64,000 nucleotides of DNA from Ohtaekwangia sp. (GTDB lineage: Bacteria; Bacteroidota; Bacteroidia; Cytophagales; Cyclobacteriaceae): the NCBI GenBank assembly GCA_021155195.1, contig JAJNPV010000042.1, forward strand, positions 248,001 to 312,000, written 5' to 3'. The first letter of the stretch is position 1. Each line of letters starts with the position of its first letter. The notes below the pieces were generated by a model. The model saw nothing but the letters and a program-made list of their open reading frames with translations. It was not told the DNA's origin and ran no database searches. A program made the translations under genes and the position numbers. This document shows, piece by piece, positions 1 to 8,109 of this stretch.

Positions 1-213
1 CTCATCATTATTCAGGATAATGGAATTGGTATCGCGAAGTCAGAGCTTAATAAGTTGTTTGACCCTTTTTATACCGGCAAACCAAATGGAACAGGATTGG
101 GGCTTACATCAACACTAAATATTCTATCAAGCCACAATGCTACTGTGGCAGTGGATAGTACAGTAGGGGCAGGAACCACCTTCACGCTACAATTTAAACT
201 AGCAGAAATGTAA
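1..213 (+). CDS. Sensor histidine kinase, C-terminal fragment
   Basis: This is the last 70 codons of a gene that begins left of the window; the frame is open from base 1 to the TAA at 211-213. The translation shows the ATP-binding end of a histidine kinase: the G1 box DNGIGI, the F-box region LFDPFYTGKPNG and the G2 box GTGLGL, followed by the usual closing strands ending in TTFTLQF. Only the HATPase_c domain is visible, so the sensor input and partner cannot be told. The serine-rich text after G2 is ordinary for cytosolic PAS or GAF kinases of Bacteroidota. A strong hairpin follows directly after the stop. Confidence 0.9.
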   Translation, partial: LIIIQDNGIGIAKSELNKLFDPFYTGKPNGTGLGLTSTLNILSSHNATVAVDSTVGAGTTFTLQFKLAEM

Positions 214-247
214 AAGACCGTCTCTATAAAAATTTAGGGACGGTCTT
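214..247 (+). terminator. Hairpin after kinase gene
   Basis: A 12-bp stem (214-225 with 236-247, one G-U pair) surrounds a 10-base AT-rich loop immediately after the stop codon. The flanks have an A run on the left and a weak T tract on the right. It probably ends kinase transcription and may also serve the convergent DUF1328 gene. Confidence 0.75.
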
Positions 248-267
248 CATTAAAGAATTTGAATATG

Positions 268-435
268 CTATTTCTTAAAGAGTGACCCTCCAAATACAAG
301 AGCCAGCACAAAGAGCACAATAAATACAAAGAATAACACTTTGGCTATCGATGCGGCTCCTGCTGCAATGCCTCCAAATCCAAAGATCGCTGCTATAATA
401 GCGATTACAAAAAAAGTTGCTGCCCAACGTAACAT
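268..435 (-). CDS. DUF1328 small membrane protein
   Basis: The 55-residue product starts MLRWAATFFV and ends in GGSLFKK. It has two hydrophobic helices (about 4-24 and 30-50) joined by a Gly/Ala-rich turn, which is the pattern of the DUF1328 (YtjA-like) family of small inner-membrane proteins of unknown function. The full length matches the family. A paralogue lies at 36791-36961 and shares the MLRWA start, which supports both start choices. Neighbours in this stretch are other small stress-type proteins. Function is not known. Confidence 0.85.
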   Translation of the reverse strand: MLRWAATFFVIAIIAAIFGFGGIAAGAASIAKVLFFVFIVLFVLALVFGGSLFKK

Positions 436-544
436 AATTTTAAGAGTTTAGTGTGAAGAATGTTATTTAATACTATAACATACATCTTCATGCCAAGCTC
501 AATGAATTGATTTTAACGATTACTTTCACGTGAATACTCTCTAA

Positions 545-586
545 TCTGTGGAACTATTTACACAACTACCTCATATTTCCCCACAC
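545..586. promoter_or_regulatory. Paired TGTGGAA / TTTCCCCACA boxes
   Basis: The gap upstream of the YtxH-CsbD pair holds a TGTGGAA box near 546-552 and a facing TTTCCCCACAC at 576-586. Similar boxes occur at 38205-38222, 50831-50859 and 52546-52574 in other gene-start gaps. What binds is unknown; a stress regulator or DnaA-like binding are both possible. Confidence 0.25.
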
Positions 587-709
587 AAAGCAATGTGATT
601 TGCTCTATACTCCGGTTATCAAGCCATTTTAAAATGGCATGTTATTTACAACCTATTAAATTGAATGCATGCAAGGGTGCATGCTACTTAACTTTTAAAA
701 TTTAAAATT

Positions 710-967
710 ATGCAAAGTCAAAAAAGCTTAATAGGCGGAGTTCTGATTGGTGGTGCAATAGGTGTTGTGGCTGGACTTTTACTGGCTCCATCAAGTGGTC
801 AGCAATTAAGAAAGAAAATAGCCAGAAAGACAAGAGATATGAAGGAAGACATGGTTGACAGTGTGTCGGAAACCATAGATACAGTGCGAAATCAGTTTAA
901 TGATAAACTGAATAAGTTAGCTGCTAATGGAAAGGCAGCCTTACACAGTACAGCAGATAAAAAGTAA
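710..967 (+). CDS. YtxH-domain small stress protein
   Basis: The 85-residue protein has one N-terminal hydrophobic Gly-rich helix (about residues 8-27, GGVLIGGAIGVVAGLLLAPS) followed by the basic GQQLRKKIARKTRD segment and an amphipathic, probably coiled-coil tail. This is the standard form of YtxH-domain proteins, which are membrane-anchored and linked to general stress responses in several phyla. The start is supported by an AT-rich leader and by placement of the helix near the N-terminus. It is followed 23 bases later by a CsbD-family gene, so the two are probably one transcript ending at the 1208-1234 terminator. Confidence 0.85.
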   Translation: MQSQKSLIGGVLIGGAIGVVAGLLLAPSSGQQLRKKIARKTRDMKEDMVDSVSETIDTVRNQFNDKLNKLAANGKAALHSTADKK

Positions 968-990
968 ATTATAACCAAACTTATTCAATC

Positions 991-1185
991 ATGGCAACAA
1001 GCAATAAACTTCAATTTAAAGGTAACTGGAATGTTATTAAAGGTAAGCTTAAGCAAAAGTATGGTGAGCTTACAGATGATGACCTCACCTATGTGGAGGG
1101 GCAGGAAGATGAACTGTATGGAAGAATTCAAAAACGCTTAGGAAAATCCATTAGCGAGTTGAATCAGGAATTGGAATCCCTTTGA
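991..1185 (+). CDS. CsbD family protein
   Basis: The 64-residue hydrophilic protein contains the CsbD signature: GNWNVIKGKLKQKYGELTDD near residues 11-30, then the VEGQEDELYGRIQKRLGKS segment. CsbD proteins are small, abundant stress proteins (sigma-B-controlled in Bacillus); their biochemical role is not settled. The length equals the family norm. It lies just behind the YtxH gene, and the same pairing is frequent in Bacteroidota. A rho-independent terminator follows closely. Confidence 0.92.
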   Translation: MATSNKLQFKGNWNVIKGKLKQKYGELTDDDLTYVEGQEDELYGRIQKRLGKSISELNQELESL

Positions 1186-1207
1186 TTTAATTGAATTAAA
1201 AAATCCA

Positions 1208-1234
1208 GGGATACCGTTCGGTGTCCCTTTTTTT
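1208..1234 (+). terminator. Rho-independent terminator
   Basis: An 8-bp stem, GGGATACC at 1208-1215 with GGTGTCCC at 1220-1227 and a GTTC tetraloop, is followed by seven T residues. It closes the YtxH-CsbD unit. Confidence 0.92.
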
Positions 1235-1255
1235 ATCACAAAAAATAAATATAAG

Positions 1256-1684
1256 ATGAAACGAATAACAATGATTTTAGCAACGGGTATAGTTATGTCC
1301 CTTGTGTTGATGTCGTGCAATAAATCAGAAAAGCATGAAGAGCATTCTGATACTATCTCCGAAATCCAAAAAGATTTTGATGAGGAGAAAGCTAAACTTT
1401 CAAAAAACTTTGAAGACATGCGCGATGAAATTGATCATGAAATTGATGCGATTTCTGACCGATTAGAGACTGCTGATGAAAAAACCCGGGCTAAGTTGGA
1501 GGAATTTCAGCGCGACCTTACCGATCAACGCAATCGTATTGATCAGGCGTTAGACGACATAAATGAGTCTACAAAAGACTCCTGGGATGACCTTAAGAAT
1601 TCACTAAAGAAAACGGGCACTGAGATAAAGGAAGAGTGGCGCGATTTGAGAGAGAGGATCAGTGAGTCACTTGACAAAGTCTAA
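1256..1684 (+). CDS. Coiled-coil lipoprotein
   Basis: The 142-residue product starts with a lipoprotein signal peptide ending in LVLMSC (lipidated Cys21). The remainder is almost entirely charged heptad-like helix (EIQKDFDEEKAKLSKNF, RAKLEEFQRDLTDQRNRIDQ) with no globular motif. It resembles apolipoprotein-like or Lpp-like coiled coils and is probably periplasmic, attached to a membrane. I do not recognise a named family. It sits among small stress and envelope proteins and has its own terminator. The signal peptide fixes the start. Confidence 0.8.
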   Translation: MKRITMILATGIVMSLVLMSCNKSEKHEEHSDTISEIQKDFDEEKAKLSKNFEDMRDEIDHEIDAISDRLETADEKTRAKLEEFQRDLTDQRNRIDQALDDINESTKDSWDDLKNSLKKTGTEIKEEWRDLRERISESLDKV

Positions 1685-1709
1685 ACAAAAAAATAGATCA
1701 AAAGAAACT

Positions 1710-1745
1710 AAAAGCTATCCATTAAAAAGGATAGCTTTTTTATTG
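1710..1745. terminator. Bidirectional hairpin terminator
   Basis: A perfect 11-bp stem (1710-1720 with 1729-1739) with an A-rich left arm and a T-rich right arm lies between two convergent genes, so it can serve both. Confidence 0.88.
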
Positions 1746-1760
1746 ACTATGCACAAATTT

Positions 1761-2834
1761 TTAGTCTTTACTCTTTTTAGGCTTTGGTGATTTATCCGAT
1801 AGGAGCATGCCCCAAGGCTTCATTTCAGGAACCCGATCAAACACAACCTTCATAACTGCGAGTCCTGGAATAGCTAGAAACATACCCGGTATGCCGCACA
1901 AAGCACCACCCACTAAAACTCCTATGATGGTAACAAGTGCATTAATTTTTACTTTGGAGCCAACAATAAGAGGCATTCCAATGTTGTTATCAAAAATCTG
2001 AACAATTAGCAGCACAACACCCACCCAAATAGCTTCTGCCGGACTATCCATGCTTACCAATGTAACCAGCATGCATAAAAGATTTGCAACCAACATGCCT
2101 GCATAAGGAACAAGATTTAATAATGCAGCCAACAAAGCCAAAAAGATTGGATACTTTATTCCGATAATTAGAAATCCAACACTATTGAGAACAAAAACCA
2201 AAGCAGTTTCCAGGCACAGGCCTAATACGTAGTGTTGGGCAACGTTGGTAGATTCAACAATAACCTCTTTCACTTTTTCCTCAGAACCATTTCTAAACGT
2301 GCTAATCAAAAATTGTTTTATTGTGCTTCGATAGTACATTAACAGAAATGTATAGATGGGCAATAAAACCATGTAGCTAATTATATTGGTAAGGGTTGCC
2401 ACTGTGCTTCCTAAAAAATTAGAATTTCCTTTTTTAATATTTTCAGTCAGATCCTTTAAGTATTGATTTTGTTTCGTGATCGTAACTTTGGTTTCTTGTT
2501 TGAACCAGCGCTGTATCGATGTAAATAGACTATTTATTTTTTCCTTAATTTCTGGCAGATCATCAAAGAAATGAACAACCTGATAGGATAGAAAATAAAG
2601 CACACAGGCAAAGATGATCAGGAACAGGACTAACGGGATTAAAATAGAAATAGGTTCAGGAAATTTTTTCCGTTGCAGATACCGGGATGCTGGAAGCAGG
2701 AGAGTGCCTAAGAGGATTGCAAAAAAAATGGGGAGCAACAAATCTTTCCCGATGTAGAGTACAGCCCCAAGTATGGATAAGGTGATTAAGTTTGTGCTTA
2801 GTCGCTGATGAAAGGCAGGTTTAGTAGTTTCCAT
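1761..2834 (-). CDS. AI-2E family transporter (PerM/UPF0118)
   Basis: The 357-residue polytopic membrane protein has the hydrophobic profile of the AI-2E transporter family: two N-terminal helices (LITLSILGAVLYIGKDLLL, then the PISILIPLVLFLII region), a periplasmic or cytosolic hydrophilic segment around residues 85-140, and a C-terminal group of helices containing LNLVPYAGMLVA and DNNIGMPLIVGSKVKINALV, which are the family's best conserved motifs. Members have been linked to autoinducer-2 export and to sodium-proton exchange, and the substrate cannot be deduced here. It is a single gene, convergent with the lipoprotein gene, with a 245-base gap upstream in which I see no clear gene. Confidence 0.9.
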   Translation of the reverse strand: METTKPAFHQRLSTNLITLSILGAVLYIGKDLLLPIFFAILLGTLLLPASRYLQRKKFPEPISILIPLVLFLIIFACVLYFLSYQVVHFFDDLPEIKEKINSLFTSIQRWFKQETKVTITKQNQYLKDLTENIKKGNSNFLGSTVATLTNIISYMVLLPIYTFLLMYYRSTIKQFLISTFRNGSEEKVKEVIVESTNVAQHYVLGLCLETALVFVLNSVGFLIIGIKYPIFLALLAALLNLVPYAGMLVANLLCMLVTLVSMDSPAEAIWVGVVLLIVQIFDNNIGMPLIVGSKVKINALVTIIGVLVGGALCGIPGMFLAIPGLAVMKVVFDRVPEMKPWGMLLSDKSPKPKKSKD

Positions 2835-3079
2835 ATTCGAAATATATATAAAAGCATACCATTATTTCGTTTCCATGAAATAAGAAGTTTAGCGGGAATA
2901 GATTAAATGTTGGGTAATTTATTACTCATGTGGATTTCCTCAATCTTACCGTAAAAGTGTTTAGCCGATGCACCAAATCTTATTGTCTGATTTATGATTG
3001 TCCATTTATTGCGTGTTCGAAATTATTGCTCAAGGCATGATAGTTGTGAATCCTACTTCAGAAAATATAAAATAGAAAT

Positions 3080-3466
3080 ATGAGGACGGAAGAATTAAAA
3101 TTCATATACAATAGCGGCAAGAAGACAGACCGCGATGCCTATGCACTCATTAAATCTCTTGATAAACATATTATTAATGAGTTGGACATACTTCATAATA
3201 AAATGACTCCAACGCAACTGGCTGCTCTGGCCGAAAGCCTTCAGGCGAGTATCGATGGGCTCTTTGATACTACTGCTGATATCTATAACAAGAAGATACG
3301 GTCGATTTCGGATGATGATAAACTCACAATCCTCCATGCTGAGATGTCCTTTCTTAAAACTCCAATTGTAATGACTGAAACAGGTAAGGCAGTTGTGCTA
3401 CTTTCACCATTTGACATAAATCCAATCGATATGGTAATAAATGGATTGAAAGAGAATAGTTATTGA
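3080..3466 (+). CDS. ArsC/Spx-like thioredoxin-fold protein, Cys-less
   Basis: The 128-residue protein follows the ArsC/Spx fold order: a first strand KFIYNSG, a helix with the DRDAYALIKSL region, a second strand INELDI, the MTPTQLAALAESL helix, a LFDTTADIYNKK segment, and then the LKTPIVMTETGKAVVL cis-proline strand followed by SPFDI. In this family the catalytic Cys sits after the first strand (CxxC or Cx5R). Here that position is SGKKTDR and the whole protein has no cysteine, so it cannot be a redox arsenate reductase. A regulatory or binding role is more likely. It stands alone with its own terminator. The fold assignment rests on motif order only. Confidence 0.6.
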   Translation: MRTEELKFIYNSGKKTDRDAYALIKSLDKHIINELDILHNKMTPTQLAALAESLQASIDGLFDTTADIYNKKIRSISDDDKLTILHAEMSFLKTPIVMTETGKAVVLLSPFDINPIDMVINGLKENSY

Positions 3467-3487
3467 ATTTAGTTTTAATAATATAAA

Positions 3488-3526
3488 AGGTCAGTGAAAT
3501 TGAAAATGCACTGACCTCTTTTTTTT
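3488..3526. terminator. Rho-independent terminator
   Basis: A 9-bp stem, AGGTCAGTG at 3488-3496 with CACTGACCT at 3509-3517, is followed by a run of eight T (3519-3526). It lies between two convergent genes. Confidence 0.92.
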
Positions 3527-3530
3527 GGTC

Positions 3531-4220
3531 TTAATTGTTAAGCTCACCTTTCTCAGCAGCCTTCTTCATTTTTTCGTTAGCAAATATGGCCACTTCAACC
3601 CTTCGGTTTTGTTGGCTACCACTCTCAGTTTTGTTGCTGGCAATCGGCTGATCTTCACCATATCCGATAGCCGTCATTCTTTGCGAATCAATATTTTGAG
3701 CAATTAAAAAATTCTTTACTGAAGCTGCTCTTCTTTCCGACAGCTCCTGATTGTATTTATCGGTACCTGATGCATCCGTATGACCTTCTATTAAAATATT
3801 GGTGTCATCATATTTTTTAAGAGTGGATGCCAGTTGAGTAAGATTTGTTTCTGTGGCAGCACTTAGATTAGACTTGTTTAAATCAAACATTAAACCTGAG
3901 TCGAATGTGATTTTAATTCCTTCACCAATTCGCTCAACCTTGGCCCCTTTTAAATCATTACTAAGTTCTTCCGCTTGTTTATCCATCTTACGACCAATCA
4001 ATGCACCAGCCGCGCCACCAACAGCTGCACCAATAATGGCGCCTACTGCTGTATTACCTGATCGGTTTCCAATAATTCCGCCAATAACAGCTCCGCTTCC
4101 ACCACCAATTGCTCCTCCTTTTTGAGTTCGTGTTGCATTGCAACTGAGTAGTAGAGTTCCTGCAAGTATATAGCATGTAACGGAAAATAATTTGTTAGTT
4201 TTTAAAGTTTGTGGTTTCAT
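3531..4220 (-). CDS. OmpA family lipoprotein with glycine zipper
   Basis: The 229-residue product has a lipoprotein signal ending in TLLLSC (Cys27). It continues with a glycine-zipper segment, about residues 35-80, with repeated GxxxG spacing (GAVIGGIIGNRSGNTAVG and GAAVGGAAGALIG). The C-terminal half is an OmpA-like peptidoglycan-binding domain, recognisable by LIEGHTDASG and by ELSERRAASVKNFL, with the closing NRRVEVAIF strand. It should sit in the outer membrane, inserted by the glycine zipper and bound to peptidoglycan through the OmpA domain. It is monocistronic. The same architecture (YfiB/Pal-like) is common in Bacteroidota. Confidence 0.92.
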   Translation of the reverse strand: MKPQTLKTNKLFSVTCYILAGTLLLSCNATRTQKGGAIGGGSGAVIGGIIGNRSGNTAVGAIIGAAVGGAAGALIGRKMDKQAEELSNDLKGAKVERIGEGIKITFDSGLMFDLNKSNLSAATETNLTQLASTLKKYDDTNILIEGHTDASGTDKYNQELSERRAASVKNFLIAQNIDSQRMTAIGYGEDQPIASNKTESGSQQNRRVEVAIFANEKMKKAAEKGELNN

Positions 4221-4472
4221 GATTTAATAGTTTATAAATTCTCAGTTGTAACTCAAACCAAGTGCCACTTACATGACAGGAAGGAATGCCTTGTTCAAAG
4301 TTGCTGGACTGGATTTAACAGAAGCAGTGAATGCACTTTAATTATTATCTGAGTATGGAAGTTTACATGTGTAGAGATTAATTCCCATCTTTTTAGAAGA
4401 TAGTTCTATTCAGGGTGAATAATGGTTGGCGTTTAATTTGTCTTTACTTAACTAAACCAAATCAATATTCAT

Positions 4473-4685
4473 ATGAAAAACCTTGGAATAATTTTATTAG
4501 TAGTGGGCATCATCATGACTGCCTTTACGGGATTCACTTTGATCACCAAGAAAGAAGTGGTTGACCTGGGTGCCGTGGAAATTAACAGAGAAGAGAAAAC
4601 TCCAATCTATTGGTCCCCAATCACGGGCGGTGTGCTGGCAGCAGTAGGAGTAGTTCTAATTGCCGTTAGCAGAGGAAAAAAATAG
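4473..4685 (+). CDS. Small two-helix membrane protein
   Basis: The 70-residue product has two membrane helices (about 4-24 and 48-66) flanking a short polar loop with KKEVVDLGAVEINREEKT. Similar short proteins are widespread in Bacteroidota, often near stress genes, without known function. The start has an AT-rich leader and the hydrophobic helix follows at once. No partner is evident: the downstream gene is convergent. Confidence 0.7.
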   Translation: MKNLGIILLVVGIIMTAFTGFTLITKKEVVDLGAVEINREEKTPIYWSPITGGVLAAVGVVLIAVSRGKK

Positions 4686-4756
4686 ACACTTGAATATCAA
4701 TGAAAGAAGGGGGCAGACAATTTTGCCTCTTTCTTTTTTCGTTTCGAGACTATTCT

Positions 4757-6916
4757 TTACCAATCGGGTTTTATACCAGGTGCGTAAGGGTATGTTAGAC
4801 TCATATAGTAATCCAATGAATGCTCAGGCGCTTTTAAATCAGTAGGAATGGGTTGTTTCGAAAACGTTTGGAAGTAAAGCACACATGCATCCCTCCAAAT
4901 GATTGCTTCGTTATACTGTTGATTCAGTAGCATCTCAATTTGATTAAATCTTTCAGTATCAATCTTTCCCTTTAGGGAACTCCAGATTTTTTGCATCTCC
5001 TTCACAGAATCAACGCCTTGATAATAATGATGACATAGCTCATTCCACAACGTGCTGCCTGATTTCATCTTGTAATCCCAGGGCACATGATGAAACCACA
5101 AAAGAAATTCTTCCGGACATGTTGCCAGTGAAGCAAATTTATCATCCACAGGTTTTAAATATTGCTCAAGTGCGTTGCTTCCTGTAGCGGTGCGATTAAA
5201 GCCAATGCCTAAGCTATCAGCTTTGTGATAGTAAACTGAAGTCCAATCCGCGCGATGCTTGTCTTTTATCCACGGTCCTGGTCCGTGGTGATGGTTCCAG
5301 CCCATAATGTGATGAAGCCCAAGGGGTGTCATATAATTAACCGTTGCTTCTCTGGATCCTATCATCATTTTTTCAACAGGAGTTACAACATCATCTTCAT
5401 TGGAGAATGTCATACGAATCCAATCCTTCGCTATTTCCTCTGAAGAGAGTGAATGGTTCCAGGCCAATCGCCCAAAGGCAAACCAATTGGCTTGTGCAAA
5501 CGGATGGCCACACCAATTAATATCTGTACCTATGTTGGCAACACCGGAAATTCCTGTTAATGTGTGATTGTCAACGCTGCCATCAATCACATTAGCTACT
5601 GTATTTTTACCAATGCCAATTTCAGAATTCAAAGTTTCTTTAAAGAGCGAAGAGAGATAAACTAAATGAGTGCTGTAGCCAAGGTATTCCTGAGTTATTT
5701 GAAACTCCATCATGAGTGGCGTTTCAGGCATCGCTCCAAAAAGAGGATGAAAGGGTTCGCGGGGTTGAAAATCAATCGCTCCATTTTTTACTTGCACCAA
5801 TACATTTTTGTTAAACGTTCCATCCAATGGTTTAAATTCAGTATAGGCTTGCTTGGCGCGATCATCAGGCACATTGTTATCGTATACAAAAGCACGCCAG
5901 ATTACTATTCCACCATGAGGTTGCACTGCTGTAGCCAACATGTTGGCACCATCTGCATGCGACCGTTTGTAATTCTGAGGTCCGGGTTGCCCTTCCGAAT
6001 TTGCCTTCACTAAGAATCCTCCAAAGTCGGGAATGAATTTATAAATTTCGTCCGCTTTTTTGTTCCACCATTGTTGCACTTGCGCATCTAATGGATCGGC
6101 AGTCTTCAATCCACCTAATTCTATTGGTGCACTAAAGCGCGCGGTGAGGTACACTTTTATTCCGTACGGTCTGAATACATCGGCAAGAGCCGCTACTTTT
6201 CTTAAATAATCTAGGGTAAGTACTTTGGCATTGGCATTCACATTCGTAAGCACCGTTCCATTAATTCCAATGGAAGCATTCGCCCGTGCATAGTCAATGT
6301 AACGTTGATCAATGACCCCGGGAAGTTTGTGCCAATTCCATAGGGAGAATCCTGCATAACCACGTTCTACTGTTCGGTCAAGATTATCCCAATGATTTAA
6401 CATCCTGATTTTGATTTTTGGAGATTCAGTAATGGATAGATTACTTATGTTTTGTTGTGTTTGAATTAATCTCAGAAAATGAAACACGCCATATAAAACA
6501 CCAATATCTTCCTGCGCTGCAATTACGGTTACTTGCTGTTTTCCGCGCTTCACCGTGTGAATGATATAGCCTTCATCGCCCGTAGTAAATTTTTTACCAC
6601 CTAAAAACTGACTGACTGCTTGCGATTGAAATTTTCCGCAAGCGATCAATCCAGGTTGGGTAGAGATTGTGTTTACATCCAACACAGAGTATCCCAACAA
6701 ACCATTAAGTCCTTTGTAAAGTTCGTTGTTGGCAACAAAGAGGGTTGGGCTTGTGGTTTCTATCCAAAGATTCTTTATCTGTTTCTTATACTCAGCAATT
6801 TTTTTCTCATTGGTAAGTTTAGAATAGCGAAGCCATAAATCGTATCCATTTTCGGATTTACCTGAGATGGAGACAGCAACAAGAAACAGAAGAAGAGCGG
6901 AGCGGAGGTAGCGCAC
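4757..6916 (-). CDS. aguA: Alpha-glucuronidase, GH67
   Basis: This 719-residue secreted enzyme removes 4-O-methyl-glucuronic acid from the non-reducing terminal xylose of aldouronic acids released from glucuronoxylan. An N-terminal signal peptide ends near residue 20. The GH67 core is complete: the NHWDNLDRTVERGYAG segment, LVKANSEGQPGP with the general acid Glu308, GAIDFQPREPFHPLFG with Asp382, and MEFQITQEYLG with Glu410. These match the Glu/Asp/Glu set of characterised GH67 enzymes. Length is normal for the family (about 700). It lies 26 bases after the GH43 gene and is the last gene of a lacI-GH43-GH67 run, pointing to a xylan-side-chain operon controlled by the LacI protein. Confidence 0.95.
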   Translation of the reverse strand: MRYLRSALLLFLVAVSISGKSENGYDLWLRYSKLTNEKKIAEYKKQIKNLWIETTSPTLFVANNELYKGLNGLLGYSVLDVNTISTQPGLIACGKFQSQAVSQFLGGKKFTTGDEGYIIHTVKRGKQQVTVIAAQEDIGVLYGVFHFLRLIQTQQNISNLSITESPKIKIRMLNHWDNLDRTVERGYAGFSLWNWHKLPGVIDQRYIDYARANASIGINGTVLTNVNANAKVLTLDYLRKVAALADVFRPYGIKVYLTARFSAPIELGGLKTADPLDAQVQQWWNKKADEIYKFIPDFGGFLVKANSEGQPGPQNYKRSHADGANMLATAVQPHGGIVIWRAFVYDNNVPDDRAKQAYTEFKPLDGTFNKNVLVQVKNGAIDFQPREPFHPLFGAMPETPLMMEFQITQEYLGYSTHLVYLSSLFKETLNSEIGIGKNTVANVIDGSVDNHTLTGISGVANIGTDINWCGHPFAQANWFAFGRLAWNHSLSSEEIAKDWIRMTFSNEDDVVTPVEKMMIGSREATVNYMTPLGLHHIMGWNHHHGPGPWIKDKHRADWTSVYYHKADSLGIGFNRTATGSNALEQYLKPVDDKFASLATCPEEFLLWFHHVPWDYKMKSGSTLWNELCHHYYQGVDSVKEMQKIWSSLKGKIDTERFNQIEMLLNQQYNEAIIWRDACVLYFQTFSKQPIPTDLKAPEHSLDYYMSLTYPYAPGIKPDW

Positions 6917-6942
6917 GATTTCAGGATTTAAATAGTAAGAAT

Positions 6943-8022
6943 TTAATTAGGTGTAATGGTTTGAATGGTTCCATCTGGATTGTACTTTAACTCGGTTACT
7001 TTTACATTTCGCAAATGAGTTTTTCCTGACAGACGAGCATCATGATAAAATAAATACCATTTGCCACTCACTTCAACAATAGAGTGATGATTTGTCCAGC
7101 CCTCTACTGGTTTTAGTACAATACCTTTATAAGTAAATGGTCCATATGGCGAATCGCCAATGGCATAGCAAATATTGTGTGTATCTCCGGTTGAGTAGGA
7201 GAAATAATACTTGTTTTGATATTTGTGCATCCAGGCTGCTTCGAAAAAGCGTTTGTCATTTTGGCCTTCAGTAAAAAGATTACCTTGCTCATCTACTAGT
7301 TTCACTTCCTTTGCTGGTTCTGCAAATTTTTTCAAGTCAGTAGAAAGCTTCGCAATGCGCGGAAGGATTGCTTGTTCTTCAGGTTTGCGGAGGGCACCAT
7401 TTTCGTCATACTTGTTATTGTTCCACCGTTGTAGTTGTCCGCCCCAAATGCCACCGAAGTACATGTAAAACGAACCATCGTCATCTTCAAAAACAGCCGG
7501 ATCAATTGAATAACTTCCTGCTATTGGTTCATTTTCGGCTATGAATGGACCTTCTGGCTTTTCACTTGTAGCTACACCGATTCTAAAAACATCTTTCTTG
7601 TCCTTTACAGGAAAGAACAGATAATATTGATTATTTGCAAAAGCTGCATCCGGTGCCCACATTTGGCGGCCTGCCCAGGGAACATCGGCAATTGTTAAAG
7701 CTACTCCATGATCAGTTACTTTGCCACCCACTGCATCAAGAGAAAGAATATGATAATCACGCATATCAAAATGATCGCCCAAATCATTTTCGGGCGTGCC
7801 GGCTTCAATGTCGTGTGAGGGATAGATATAAATTCGATTGTTAAATATGTGTGCCGATGGATCAGCAGTGTAGAAGTCACTTATCAAAGGTTGAGAGGCC
7901 GCGGGCATGAAATCAAGAGAATCAACAGGTTCTTTTTCTTGTTCCTGTTTTTTTGTTCCGCAGCTGGTTAGCAACAGTACAGTTATTGATAAAATGAACA
8001 TTGATTGAATATTTTTTTTCAT
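6943..8022 (-). CDS. GH43 glycoside hydrolase, lipoprotein
   Basis: The 359-residue protein has a lipoprotein signal ending in LLLTSC (Cys21) and a five-bladed GH43 propeller. The three acidic residues of the family can be placed: Asp54 in YTADPSAHIF (base), Asp174 in YSIDPAVFEDDDG (pKa modulator) and Glu261 in FFEAAWMHKYQNKYYFSYS (acid). GH43 enzymes of this type act as beta-xylosidases or alpha-arabinofuranosidases on xylo-oligosaccharides; the exact specificity cannot be read from sequence. The lipid anchor suggests surface or periplasmic display. It lies between lacI and the GH67 gene, so it is part of the glucuronoxylan locus. Confidence 0.93.
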   Translation of the reverse strand: MKKNIQSMFILSITVLLLTSCGTKKQEQEKEPVDSLDFMPAASQPLISDFYTADPSAHIFNNRIYIYPSHDIEAGTPENDLGDHFDMRDYHILSLDAVGGKVTDHGVALTIADVPWAGRQMWAPDAAFANNQYYLFFPVKDKKDVFRIGVATSEKPEGPFIAENEPIAGSYSIDPAVFEDDDGSFYMYFGGIWGGQLQRWNNNKYDENGALRKPEEQAILPRIAKLSTDLKKFAEPAKEVKLVDEQGNLFTEGQNDKRFFEAAWMHKYQNKYYFSYSTGDTHNICYAIGDSPYGPFTYKGIVLKPVEGWTNHHSIVEVSGKWYLFYHDARLSGKTHLRNVKVTELKYNPDGTIQTITPN

Positions 8023-8109
8023 AGTGTTATTATATTTTTTAGTTGCTTGACAAATAGAATTAAAATATATCTCTTATTTATTAAGTAATAAACAATCCCT
8101 TTTTGAAAA

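Noticed and set aside
5666..6013. A 115-codon plus-strand frame inside the GH67 gene
   Set aside because: It is antisense to strongly conserved active-site text of GH67 and shows no domain.
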